64,000 nt of DNA from Rhodococcus sp. SMB37. GTDB taxonomy: Bacteria; Actinomycetota; Actinomycetes; Mycobacteriales; Mycobacteriaceae. Within the stretch, counting starts at the first letter, position 1. Each line of letters begins with the position of its first letter. Below are positions 56,842 through 64,000 of the stretch, one piece after another. The DNA lies in assembly GCF_004345605.1 (NCBI RefSeq), contig NZ_SLVY01000010.1, positions 1 to 64,000 of the forward strand, given 5' to 3'. The notes beneath the pieces were generated by a model. That model was not told the DNA's origin. It ran no database searches and saw only the letters and a program-made list of their open reading frames with translations. A program made the position numbers and the translations under genes.

Positions 56842-57719
56842 CGAGCGCCCTCCCCGGCGAGGGCGAAGCGCCCGTCGTCGGTCTGTTCGACCAGTCCGTC
56901 GACGAGCAACGAATGTAGCGCCCGGTCGCGCTGCCCCGGGTCCGTGAGCCACACCTGATCGAGTGCCGGGCGCTCGACGGGTGTGTCGCTGTCGCGGAGG
57001 ACGGCCATCAGTTTTCCGCGCACCTGACGGTCGGTTCCGGCGAACTTCTGCACGCGCCGGGCCGGGCCGTCATGGGCCGGACGACCGGCCTGCACCCAGG
57101 CGCATTCGGGGAGTGGACACCGATCGCAATCCGGGTTGCGCGCGGTACACACGGTTGCGCCGAGTTCCATCAGCGCGGCCGAGAACGTTGCGGCGCGCGC
57201 GCGGGTGCGAGGGAGCAGACCCTCGACGTCTGCGAGGTCCCTTCGGGTGGAAGGGTTCCCGGGTTCGGCGTTGCCGTGGACAGCGCGCGCGACGACGCGC
57301 CGCACATTGGTGTCGACCACGGGAACACGCTGCCCGTACGCGAAACATGCGACTGCCCGCGCCGTGTACGCGCCGATCCCCGGCAGCGACAGCAGGACGT
57401 CGACGTCGTCGGGAACCCGGTCGTCGTGCTCGGCGGCGAGGACCCCGGCGCACTCGTGCAAGCGCAGCGCCCGACGCGGATACCCGAGCTTGCCCCAGGC
57501 CCGCAGCACCTCGGCCTGACTCGACGCGGCCATCGCCGACGGGACCGGCCAGCGCCGGACCCACTGCTCCCAGATGGGTGCGACCCGCACCACAGGAGTC
57601 TGCTGCAACATGACCTCCGACATGAGGATCTGCCAGCCCGTCACACCTTCGTGGCGCCACGGAAGATCTCGTGCCTCGGAGGCGTACCAGCGCAGCATCA
57701 CGGCCGAATCGACCGGCAT
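56838..57719 (-). CDS. mutY: A/G-specific adenine glycosylase
   Basis: A 293-aa base-excision enzyme that removes A opposite 8-oxoG. HhH-GPD: LPGIGAYTARAVACFAYGQRVPVVDTNVRRV with catalytic Asp in VVDTN. The 4Fe-4S ligands follow as C-x6-C-x2-C-x5-C in CTARNPDCDRCPLPECAW. The C-terminal MutT-like part is short, typical of Actinobacteria. Divergent from the carbonic anhydrase gene. Confidence 0.95.
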   Translation of the reverse strand: MPVDSAVMLRWYASEARDLPWRHEGVTGWQILMSEVMLQQTPVVRVAPIWEQWVRRWPVPSAMAASSQAEVLRAWGKLGYPRRALRLHECAGVLAAEHDDRVPDDVDVLLSLPGIGAYTARAVACFAYGQRVPVVDTNVRRVVARAVHGNAEPGNPSTRRDLADVEGLLPRTRARAATFSAALMELGATVCTARNPDCDRCPLPECAWVQAGRPAHDGPARRVQKFAGTDRQVRGKLMAVLRDSDTPVERPALDQVWLTDPGQRDRALHSLLVDGLVEQTDDGRFALAGEGAR

Positions 57720-57814
57720 CTCTCATCTCCTTCTGTAGCAATACGCGGTGTTGTTCACCGGGTCGGAACATATCCGCGTGAGTCCGTTCACAAGCGCAGG
57801 TGAATAATGTGCGT

Positions 57815-58441
57815 ATGCCGAACTCGAATCCCATCTCAGCGTGGAAAGCTCTGACCGAGGGTAATCAGCGCTTCGTCAGCGACACCCCGCTGCATCCCAG
57901 CCAGGGCATCGACCGCCGCGCGGAGCTCGTCAACGGCCAGCACCCCACCGCCGTGCTCTTCGGATGCGGCGACTCCCGCGTGGCCGCCGAGATCATCTTC
58001 GACCAGGGCCTCGGCGACATGTTCGTCGTCCGAACCGCAGGTCATGTCATCGACAGCTCAGTGCTGGGCTCGATCGAGTATGCAGTCGAGATCCTCAACG
58101 TGCCCCTGATCGTCGTGCTGGGACACGACAGCTGCGGTGCTGTCGGCGCGACGCTCGATGCACTCGACGGTGGCGAGGTTCCGTCGGGCTTCATCCGCAG
58201 CATCATCGAGCGGGTCGCTCCGTCGATCCTCCTCGGACGTCGGGAAGGGCTCAGTACCATCGACGAACTCGAGGCGCGACACGTGGTGGAAACGGGCAAG
58301 GTGCTCACCGAACGATCGCAGATCATCGCGGAGCGCATCGCCGATGGTCGGTGCGCTGTTGCGGGTGTGACATACAAGCTCGACGACGGCCATGTGCAGC
58401 TGCAGGGCCACATCGGCGACATCGGTGTGACCTCGGACTGA
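57815..58441 (+). CDS. Beta-class carbonic anhydrase
   Basis: A 208-aa zinc enzyme. Ligands and catalytic residues: FGCGDSRVAAE (Cys and Asp-Arg dyad) and LGHDSCGAVGA (His and Cys). ATG 57815 gives MPNSNPISAWKAL, like the CanB orthologue (Rv3588c). An upstream GTG at 57800 is also in frame but unlikely. Confidence 0.94.
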   Translation: MPNSNPISAWKALTEGNQRFVSDTPLHPSQGIDRRAELVNGQHPTAVLFGCGDSRVAAEIIFDQGLGDMFVVRTAGHVIDSSVLGSIEYAVEILNVPLIVVLGHDSCGAVGATLDALDGGEVPSGFIRSIIERVAPSILLGRREGLSTIDELEARHVVETGKVLTERSQIIAERIADGRCAVAGVTYKLDDGHVQLQGHIGDIGVTSD

Positions 58442-58498
58442 CGCGACACGCCGCCGATCATGTGGCTATCGCCCGAGCTGACACATACCGTGTGAAGG

Positions 58499-59272
58499 GT
58501 GTTTGAACCCAACGGCCCACTTCCTCCTGAGATCTACTGGCGACGCCGTGTTCTCGCGATCGTTGTCGCGGTGGTCGTGTTGGCGTTGGTCATCTGGGCG
58601 GTTCTCGCCTTCACCAGCGGCGATGATCCGGAAACGGAACCCGCAGCCTCCGAGACCACGATGTCCGAGACCACCACGACCACACCGGACGGCTCCGGTG
58701 TGGAAGCCGGTGCCGAGACCGGTTCGGACGGTGGCGGCTCGGCCACCGGCGGCTCCGGCGGCTCGGATTCCTCGAACGCGTCCGATTCGGAGTCCTCCGC
58801 GTCGTCCACCACGTCAGGTTCTGCGGAGCAGGGCTCGGAGGACGGCACCACGCCTGCGTCGGCATCGACGCCGCCCGGGCAGTGTTCCGATCAGTCGCTC
58901 GCAGTGCGTGTGACGGCCGGCGAGCCGAATTATCAGGTCGGAACCGAACCGGAATTCACGATCGTCATCACCAACATCGGGACATCCCAGTGCGAGCGCG
59001 ATCTCGGTGCGGGACTCCAGCAGGTCCTCGTGTACACCCTCGACGGCAACCAGCGAGTGTGGGCGAACACCGACTGTTTCCCCGACTCGACCGCCGACGT
59101 GCGCTCACTCCAACCCGGCGATCAAGCGGCATTCTCGGTGCAGTGGTCAGGTACGACCTCCGAGCCCGGGTGCGAGACGCCGCGGGAGCCGGTCCAGCCG
59201 GGGGCGTACACGGTCGTCGGGCAACTCGGTGGCCTGCGCAGCACGCCGGAGCCGTTCAACGTGACTGCGTGA
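58499..59272 (+). CDS. Membrane-anchored secreted protein with low-complexity linker
   Basis: A 257-aa protein: transmembrane or signal helix at about 18-39, a Ser/Thr/Gly-rich linker (about 45-120), then an extracytoplasmic beta-rich domain (about 125-255) with three or four Cys. It occupies the Rv3587c position between carbonic anhydrase and disA. GTG start. Function unknown. Confidence 0.8.
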   Translation: MFEPNGPLPPEIYWRRRVLAIVVAVVVLALVIWAVLAFTSGDDPETEPAASETTMSETTTTTPDGSGVEAGAETGSDGGGSATGGSGGSDSSNASDSESSASSTTSGSAEQGSEDGTTPASASTPPGQCSDQSLAVRVTAGEPNYQVGTEPEFTIVITNIGTSQCERDLGAGLQQVLVYTLDGNQRVWANTDCFPDSTADVRSLQPGDQAAFSVQWSGTTSEPGCETPREPVQPGAYTVVGQLGGLRSTPEPFNVTA

Positions 59273-59299
59273 GCAGCATCGCGCCCTGAGCAGGTAGTG

Positions 59300-60382
59300 C
59301 TAGTCGTAGTGGTTGATCGACGCCTCGGCCAGGCGTGAAAGGCCTTCGCGGATGTACCGTGCCCACAGCGCTCCGATGCCTTCGACGGCCTGAAGATCCG
59401 CGGCCGTCGCGGCGAGCAGACCCTGCAGTGTCCCGAAAGCGGTCACGAGCCGGTCGATCTGGCGTGCCCGAAGCCGCGGAACACGATTGAGGACGCGGTA
59501 TCCGCGCGGGCTCATCGCGGTGTCGAGCGCTTCGATGGTGCTCGGATATCCGAACGCCCGCGCGAGTGTCGTGAGGTCGAGCAGGTCGACGTCGGTCAGG
59601 CCCCCCAGCGCATCGAGGGCCTGTTCCACGTCGAGGACCGACGGTGAATCTGTACCGGAAAGGTAGTCCAGCACCAGCAGCTGCCGGGCGAGTTGATTGT
59701 CGCCGACGAGCTCTTCGAGTTGCAGTGCGAGCTGTCGCCCGTCGGTGCCGAGCTCGAGCACATCCTGCTCGATCTCCACCGACAGGCGGTGCATCATCTC
59801 GAGACGCTGCGCAACCGTGAGTGCATCACGCAACGTCACGATGTCTTCGATCTCCACCACCGAGAGCTGCCGGGTGACCTCGTCGAGCCGGGCCTTGTAG
59901 CGCTCGAGTGTCGCGACGGCCTGGTTGGCTCTGGAGAGGATCATTGCCGAATCGTCGATGACGTGCCGACGCCCTTCGACGTACACGCTGACGATGCTCA
60001 TCGACTGGCTCACCGAGACCACGGGATACCCGGTCTCGATGGCGGTGCGTTCGGCCGCGCGGTGTCGGGTGCCGGATTCGACGGTGGGAATGCGGTGATC
60101 GGGTACGAGTTGCACGTTCGCGCGCACGATCCGGGTGCCGTCGGAGGACACCACCACTGCGCCGTCCATCTTCGACAGCTCGCGCAACCGGGTCGGGGCG
60201 AACTCGACATCGAGTTCGAAGCCACCGTCGCAGATCGAGGCGACGTGCTCGTCGAAGCCGAGCACGATCAGTCCGCCTGTGCGGCCCCTCAGGATGCGTT
60301 CGAGGCCGTCGCGCAGGGCTGTGCCGGGTGCCAGACGCGCGATCGTCTCGTTCAACGTCGCAGCGTCTGCCGACTCGGTCAT
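59300..60382 (-). CDS. disA: Diadenylate cyclase DisA
   Basis: A 360-aa enzyme that makes cyclic di-AMP and senses DNA structure. DAC domain with [10 protein letters not shown] (metal Asp) and GTRHRAAER (RHR), a helical linker, then a C-terminal HhH DNA-binding domain ([34 protein letters not shown]). Start ATG 60382 has AGGAGG 9 nt upstream. Confidence 0.96.
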   Translation of the reverse strand: MTESADAATLNETIARLAPGTALRDGLERILRGRTGGLIVLGFDEHVASICDGGFELDVEFAPTRLRELSKMDGAVVVSSDGTRIVRANVQLVPDHRIPTVESGTRHRAAERTAIETGYPVVSVSQSMSIVSVYVEGRRHVIDDSAMILSRANQAVATLERYKARLDEVTRQLSVVEIEDIVTLRDALTVAQRLEMMHRLSVEIEQDVLELGTDGRQLALQLEELVGDNQLARQLLVLDYLSGTDSPSVLDVEQALDALGGLTDVDLLDLTTLARAFGYPSTIEALDTAMSPRGYRVLNRVPRLRARQIDRLVTAFGTLQGLLAATAADLQAVEGIGALWARYIREGLSRLAEASINHYD

Positions 60383-60476
60383 GTGCGAAGTCCTCCTGGC
60401 GGCGCGTGCGTTTCTCGTCACATTCGCGCAGGCCACGGAAAAGTCGCAAGCGAGCGCGCAACTACATTACTTGCTC

Positions 60477-61037
60477 ATGAGTAGTGTCTGGACCTTGCCC
60501 GACGACCTCGTCGTTCCTGATCTTCGCGAGGATCATCCCGGTCCGGGTGCGCCGATACCCCAGCACTGGTCCAGGTGTCTCGGTTGCGGCGACGATCAAC
60601 CGACCGGCCTCGCGATGGAGTGCACGGTCGGTGAGGGACTCTCGGTCAAGGGCCGCTTCGAGGTCGCCACGCGCTTCCAGGGTGGGCCGGGGTTCATCCA
60701 CGGCGGCATTCTCATGACGGCGTTCGACGAGATCCAGGGTTTCGCCTGCAACGCCGTGTTCCGTAAGCCCGTGGTCACCGGGCACATGGGCACCGATTTC
60801 AAGCGCCCCATCCCGCTGGGCGCGGTTCTCGAATTCACCGCCCGGGTCGACGGTACGGTGCGTCGCAAGGTGTACACGAGCGCCGATGTGCGCATCGTCG
60901 ACGGACCGTTCGCCGACCCCGATGTGATCGTGGGGAGCTCGCACGGATTGTTCGTGCTGGTCGGGCACGAGCATTTCGAGAAGGGCAAGGATTTCGCCGA
61001 CGGGCTGCCCGGATCCGAAGACATTTCGTCGATCTGA
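60477..61037 (+). CDS. PaaI-type hotdog thioesterase
   Basis: A 186-aa acyl-CoA thioesterase-like protein. CLGCGDDQPTGLAMECTV is the N-terminal Cys-rich element of the family, GGPGFIHGGILMTAFDEIQG the catalytic loop, and GHMGTDFKRPIPLGAVLEF the core strand. ATG 60477. It is divergent from disA and convergent with dinB. Confidence 0.86.
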   Translation: MSSVWTLPDDLVVPDLREDHPGPGAPIPQHWSRCLGCGDDQPTGLAMECTVGEGLSVKGRFEVATRFQGGPGFIHGGILMTAFDEIQGFACNAVFRKPVVTGHMGTDFKRPIPLGAVLEFTARVDGTVRRKVYTSADVRIVDGPFADPDVIVGSSHGLFVLVGHEHFEKGKDFADGLPGSEDISSI

Positions 61038-61046
61038 GGTTGCTTC

Positions 61047-62294
61047 TCAATCGGGGAGCAAAGGAACGCCCTGCCTGTGGTTGCGGCCCAGTAGCGTCGC
61101 GGAGGTGAGTGCTCCGGCTCCGAACCGGTGGTGGACGTCGTCGAGGACCGTGTCGAGGGCGTGCCGGTCGATCGGGCGATGGGTCGCGGGGATCTCGCTT
61201 GCTGCCGGATCGTGTGCCGGCACCGGCTGGTCGAAGGGAAGCTCGAGCTGCTCGATGCCCTCGCCGTCCAGGTTCGTCACCGCGACGCCGATCAGGGTGA
61301 GTCCGCGGTCGGCGACCAGCGGCCTCGTCGTGTCGAGCAGTGCACGTGCGGTGCCGCTGAGGATGTCTGTGCGTGCGGTGGGGACACCGAGCGTGTGCGA
61401 CCGCGTGACACGCGTGTAGTCGGCGAAACGCAGCCTCAGCACCACCGTGCGGCCTATCCGGTGGGCACGGCGCATCCGGCCGGCGACCTTGTCGACGAGC
61501 AGTTGCAGCGTCGCGTCGACGGACTCGATGCTGTGGGCTCCCCGGCCGAGTGCGTGCTGGGCACCCATCGAACGTCGGCGTTGCCGGTGAACCGGCCGCG
61601 GGTCGTGTCCGGTCGCGAGCGCGTGCAGGTGTCGGCCCGTTGCCCGGCCGAGCAGCGAGACGAGATCGGATTCGGATTCGTTCGCGATATCGGCGACCGA
61701 ACGCAGGCCGTGTGCGTGCAGCGTCGCGGCGGTGACCTTGCCGACGCCCCACAGGCGTTCGACGGGCAATGGGTGGAGGAACTCGAGTTCGCGGTCGGGT
61801 GGGACGACGAGCAGTCCGTCCGGTTTCGCGACGCCGCTCGCCACCTTCGCGAGGAACTTCGTTCGGGCCACACCGACGGTGATCGGCAGGCCGACCTCGG
61901 CCATGACCGTGGCACGCAGGCGCGCTGCGATATCGTCCGGCTCGCCCGAGATGCGACGCAGCCCCGACACGTCGAGGAACGCCTCGTCGATGGAGACACC
62001 TTCGACGATGGGCGAGACCCGATCGAAGATCGCGAACACCTCCTTCGAGGCCCGCGAATAGGCGTTCATGCGCGGCGGCATCGAGATCACGTGGGGGCAC
62101 AGAGCACGGGCCGCACGGCCCGGCATGGGTGTCTTGATTCCGTAGGCCTTCGCCTCGTAGCTTGCGGCCAGGACGACGCCACCGCCGACCACCACGGGCT
62201 TGCCTAGAAGCCACGGATCGTCGCGTTGCTCGACCGACGCGTAGAACGCGTCGAGGTCGGCGTGGAGGATTGTTGCGCGGGCGGACACGAACAT
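61047..62294 (-). CDS. dinB: DNA polymerase IV (Y family)
   Basis: A 415-aa error-prone polymerase. Catalytic acids: HADLDAFYASVEQRD (first Asp) and GVSIDEAFLDVS (Asp-Glu pair). Little-finger domain follows, and a clamp-binding motif QLELPF near residue 353. The start codon is the ATG inside an SOS-box-like palindrome; a GTG two codons on is an alternative. No ribosome site, so the mRNA may be leaderless. Confidence 0.93.
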   Translation of the reverse strand: MFVSARATILHADLDAFYASVEQRDDPWLLGKPVVVGGGVVLAASYEAKAYGIKTPMPGRAARALCPHVISMPPRMNAYSRASKEVFAIFDRVSPIVEGVSIDEAFLDVSGLRRISGEPDDIAARLRATVMAEVGLPITVGVARTKFLAKVASGVAKPDGLLVVPPDRELEFLHPLPVERLWGVGKVTAATLHAHGLRSVADIANESESDLVSLLGRATGRHLHALATGHDPRPVHRQRRRSMGAQHALGRGAHSIESVDATLQLLVDKVAGRMRRAHRIGRTVVLRLRFADYTRVTRSHTLGVPTARTDILSGTARALLDTTRPLVADRGLTLIGVAVTNLDGEGIEQLELPFDQPVPAHDPAASEIPATHRPIDRHALDTVLDDVHHRFGAGALTSATLLGRNHRQGVPLLPD

Positions 62295-62301
62295 ATGTTC
62301 G
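62288..62301. promoter_or_regulatory. LexA (SOS) box-like palindrome over the dinB start
   Basis: CGAACATATGTTCG is a perfect 14-bp palindrome and matches the core of the actinobacterial LexA box TCGAACNNNNGTTCGA at all but the outer bases. It contains the dinB start codon (62292-62294). Confidence 0.6.
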
Positions 62302-62366
62302 CATGAGGGTCCGACAGAAAGCCCGATACGACAGAACTACCGACTCGGCGGTGCTAGAAACAGTTC

Positions 62367-63146
62367 ATGCCTGCCACCGACGTCGTTGTCGAACGTGACG
62401 GTGCCGTCACCACCATCGTGCTCAACCGTCCCGATCGCAGAAATGCCGTGGACGGACCGATGGCTGCGCAGCTCCGCGAGGCCTTCGAACAGTTCGGCGC
62501 CGACGACGAGCAACGTGTCGCGGTGCTCTGGGGTGCCGGCGGTCATTTCTGTGCCGGCGCCGACCTCACCGCCGTGGGCGATCCGCAGCGGCGCCACGAA
62601 CTCGACTCGGAGGGCGGCGGAACGGGCCCGATGGGGCCGTCCCGGATAGCGCTGTCCAAACCGCTCATCGCGGCGGTGAGCGGGTACGCGGTCGCCGGTG
62701 GACTCGAACTCGCACTGCTTGCGGACCTGCGGGTGTGCGAATCCGACGCGGTCTTCGGGGTGTTCTGCCGCCGCTGGGGCGTACCGCTCATCGACGGCGG
62801 CACGGTGCGGCTGCCGCGGATCATCGGGCAGGGCAGAGCGCTCGACATGATCCTCACCGGCCGTGCGGTGGACGCAACCGAGGCCTTGTCGTTCGGCCTC
62901 GTCAATCGGGTCGTCGACGCGGGCGCATCACTTGCTGCGGCGCAGGAGATCGCGCAGCAACTGGCAGCATTCCCGCAGGAATGCATGTCCGTGGACCGCG
63001 CGTCGGCCTACCGGTCGTTCGACCTGCCGCTCGACACCGCATTGCGTGCCGAGGGCGCCCACGGTGTGCCGATCGTCGAGCGGGAAGGCATCGCCGGTGC
63101 CGCGCGGTTCGCGTCGGGCGAGGGCCGGCACGGTGCCTTCCGCTAG
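62367..63146 (+). CDS. Enoyl-CoA hydratase/isomerase family protein
   Basis: A 259-aa crotonase: [25 protein letters not shown], oxyanion [15 protein letters not shown] and [19 protein letters not shown], and an Asp in [15 protein letters not shown] in place of the usual Glu pair, so isomerase or other chemistry is possible. Divergent from dinB; stop overlaps the radA stop as CTAG. Confidence 0.88.
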   Translation: MPATDVVVERDGAVTTIVLNRPDRRNAVDGPMAAQLREAFEQFGADDEQRVAVLWGAGGHFCAGADLTAVGDPQRRHELDSEGGGTGPMGPSRIALSKPLIAAVSGYAVAGGLELALLADLRVCESDAVFGVFCRRWGVPLIDGGTVRLPRIIGQGRALDMILTGRAVDATEALSFGLVNRVVDAGASLAAAQEIAQQLAAFPQECMSVDRASAYRSFDLPLDTALRAEGAHGVPIVEREGIAGAARFASGEGRHGAFR

Positions 63147-64000
63147 CCGATGTTCATGAGCGCCTGCCCGAGGTTCGTCACCTCGCGGACCTTCATGCCG
63201 GAGGGTGCGCCCTCGGTGTTGCGGGGGACCACTCCGCGGGTGAACCCCAGCCGGTGTGCTTCGGTGAGCCGTCGACCGGCGCCGGCCACACGCCGGACCT
63301 CACCTGCCAACCCGACCTCGCCGAGCAGCACGGTGCCGGGCGGGACCGGCTGATCTCTCACTGCGGACACGATCGCGAGCGCCAACGCGAGGTCGGCGGA
63401 CGGGTCGGTGATCCGCATGCCTCCGACCGTCGATGCGTACACGTCGCATTTCCCGAGATCGCGGATGTTGCAGCGCCGTTCGAGGACGGCGAGGACCATC
63501 GCGACGCGCGCCGAATCCAGGCCGCTCACCGCGCGCCGCGGTGACGGATTCTGGGTGTGCACGACGAGTGCCTGCACTTCGCCGAGCAGTGGGCGTTTGC
63601 CGTCCATCGTGACGGTCACCGCCGTGCCCGAGACCTCCTCGTTCCGGTGCTGGAGGAACAATCCCGACGGGTCGCTCACCTCGACGATGCCGCCCTCGGT
63701 GAGCTCGAAGCAGCCCACCTCCTCGGCCGCACCGAACCGGTTCTTGACCCCGCGCACCATGCGCAGCGTCGAATGCTTGTCGCCTTCGAAGTGCAATACG
63801 ACGTCGACGAGATGCTCGAGCGAGCGCGGACCCGCGACCGCGCCGTCCTTGGTGACGTGACCGATCAGCAGCACCGGGATCCCGCTCGCCTTCGCGAGCG
63901 AGGTCAGGGCGCTCGTGACGGCCTTGACCTGGGTGACACCGCCGGACACACCGTCGACATCGGCGGCGAGCATCGTCTGCACCGAGTCGACGACGAGTAA
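63143..64000 (-). CDS. radA: DNA repair protein RadA, C-terminal part
   Basis: The window edge cuts the 5' end; about 285 codons remain. Seen: Walker B-like [10 protein letters not shown] at the edge, [15 protein letters not shown], the RadA signature [12 protein letters not shown], and the C-terminal Lon-like domain ([42 protein letters not shown]). RadA is a branch-migration helicase in recombination repair. The N-terminal zinc finger and Walker A lie outside. Confidence 0.95.
   Translation of the reverse strand, partial: LLVVDSVQTMLAADVDGVSGGVTQVKAVTSALTSLAKASGIPVLLIGHVTKDGAVAGPRSLEHLVDVVLHFEGDKHSTLRMVRGVKNRFGAAEEVGCFELTEGGIVEVSDPSGLFLQHRNEEVSGTAVTVTMDGKRPLLGEVQALVVHTQNPSPRRAVSGLDSARVAMVLAVLERRCNIRDLGKCDVYASTVGGMRITDPSADLALALAIVSAVRDQPVPPGTVLLGEVGLAGEVRRVAGAGRRLTEAHRLGFTRGVVPRNTEGAPSGMKVREVTNLGQALMNIG

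Noticed and set aside
60835..62304. 489-codon frame overlapping dinB
   Set aside because: Arg/Pro-rich shifted frame without motifs; dinB residues are complete in the other frame.

Overview
The window is high-GC actinobacterial chromosome, most like Rhodococcus or a close mycolic-acid relative. Three things point there: a complete mce operon, an lsr2/clpC/mhuD/disA/radA neighbourhood that runs broadly in the order known from Mycobacterium, and frequent GTG/TTG starts with 4-nt ATGA/GTGA gene overlaps. No tRNA, CRISPR array, insertion sequence, prophage or origin was seen.

Left part (1-14.5 kb) is accessory. It opens with the 3' end of a 5S rRNA and its terminator. Then come a MarR regulator divergent from an epoxide hydrolase, a P450-SDR operon divergent from a TetR regulator, and a nine-gene mce lipid-import operon (two YrbE permeases, MceA-F, one Mce-associated protein).

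The 14.5-22.8 kb part is the most unusual. It holds a Pls/PosA-type membrane NRPS (adenylation, carrier, three beta-helix/membrane modules) overlapping an M1 metallopeptidase, a pairing that suggests synthesis and turnover of a cationic isopeptide polymer. Next is a SAM-IV riboswitch in front of a cysteine desulfurase-like enzyme. A cysteine-rich, apparently leaderless leader peptide then precedes a lone C-terminal fragment of a flavin monooxygenase. A second cysteine-rich leader at 40.4 kb precedes a rhodanese-like protein that lacks its catalytic cysteine. The window therefore carries three separate sulfur-sensing leaders.

The 22.8-47.3 kb part is mostly core: crotonase, ppa, dacB, a zincin, tilS, hpt, a membrane Ser/Thr kinase, ftsH, folE-folP-folB-folK with two small membrane-protein genes, a DUF2520 gene with panC-panD-coaX, lysS, lsr2, a phospholipase D and clpC. 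The clpC upstream region has a ClgR-like box next to an ECF-sigma-like promoter.

The 47.3-56.9 kb part is a mixed island of small catabolic, regulatory and redox genes (amidohydrolase, AraC, WYL, OsmC, siderophore-binding lipoprotein, DsbA-like, MmyB-type regulator, NTF2-like) that ends in the heme-degrading mhuD pair. The right end (56.8-64 kb) is DNA repair and signalling: mutY, carbonic anhydrase, disA, a thioesterase, dinB with an SOS-box-like palindrome over its start codon, a crotonase, and radA cut by the window edge.
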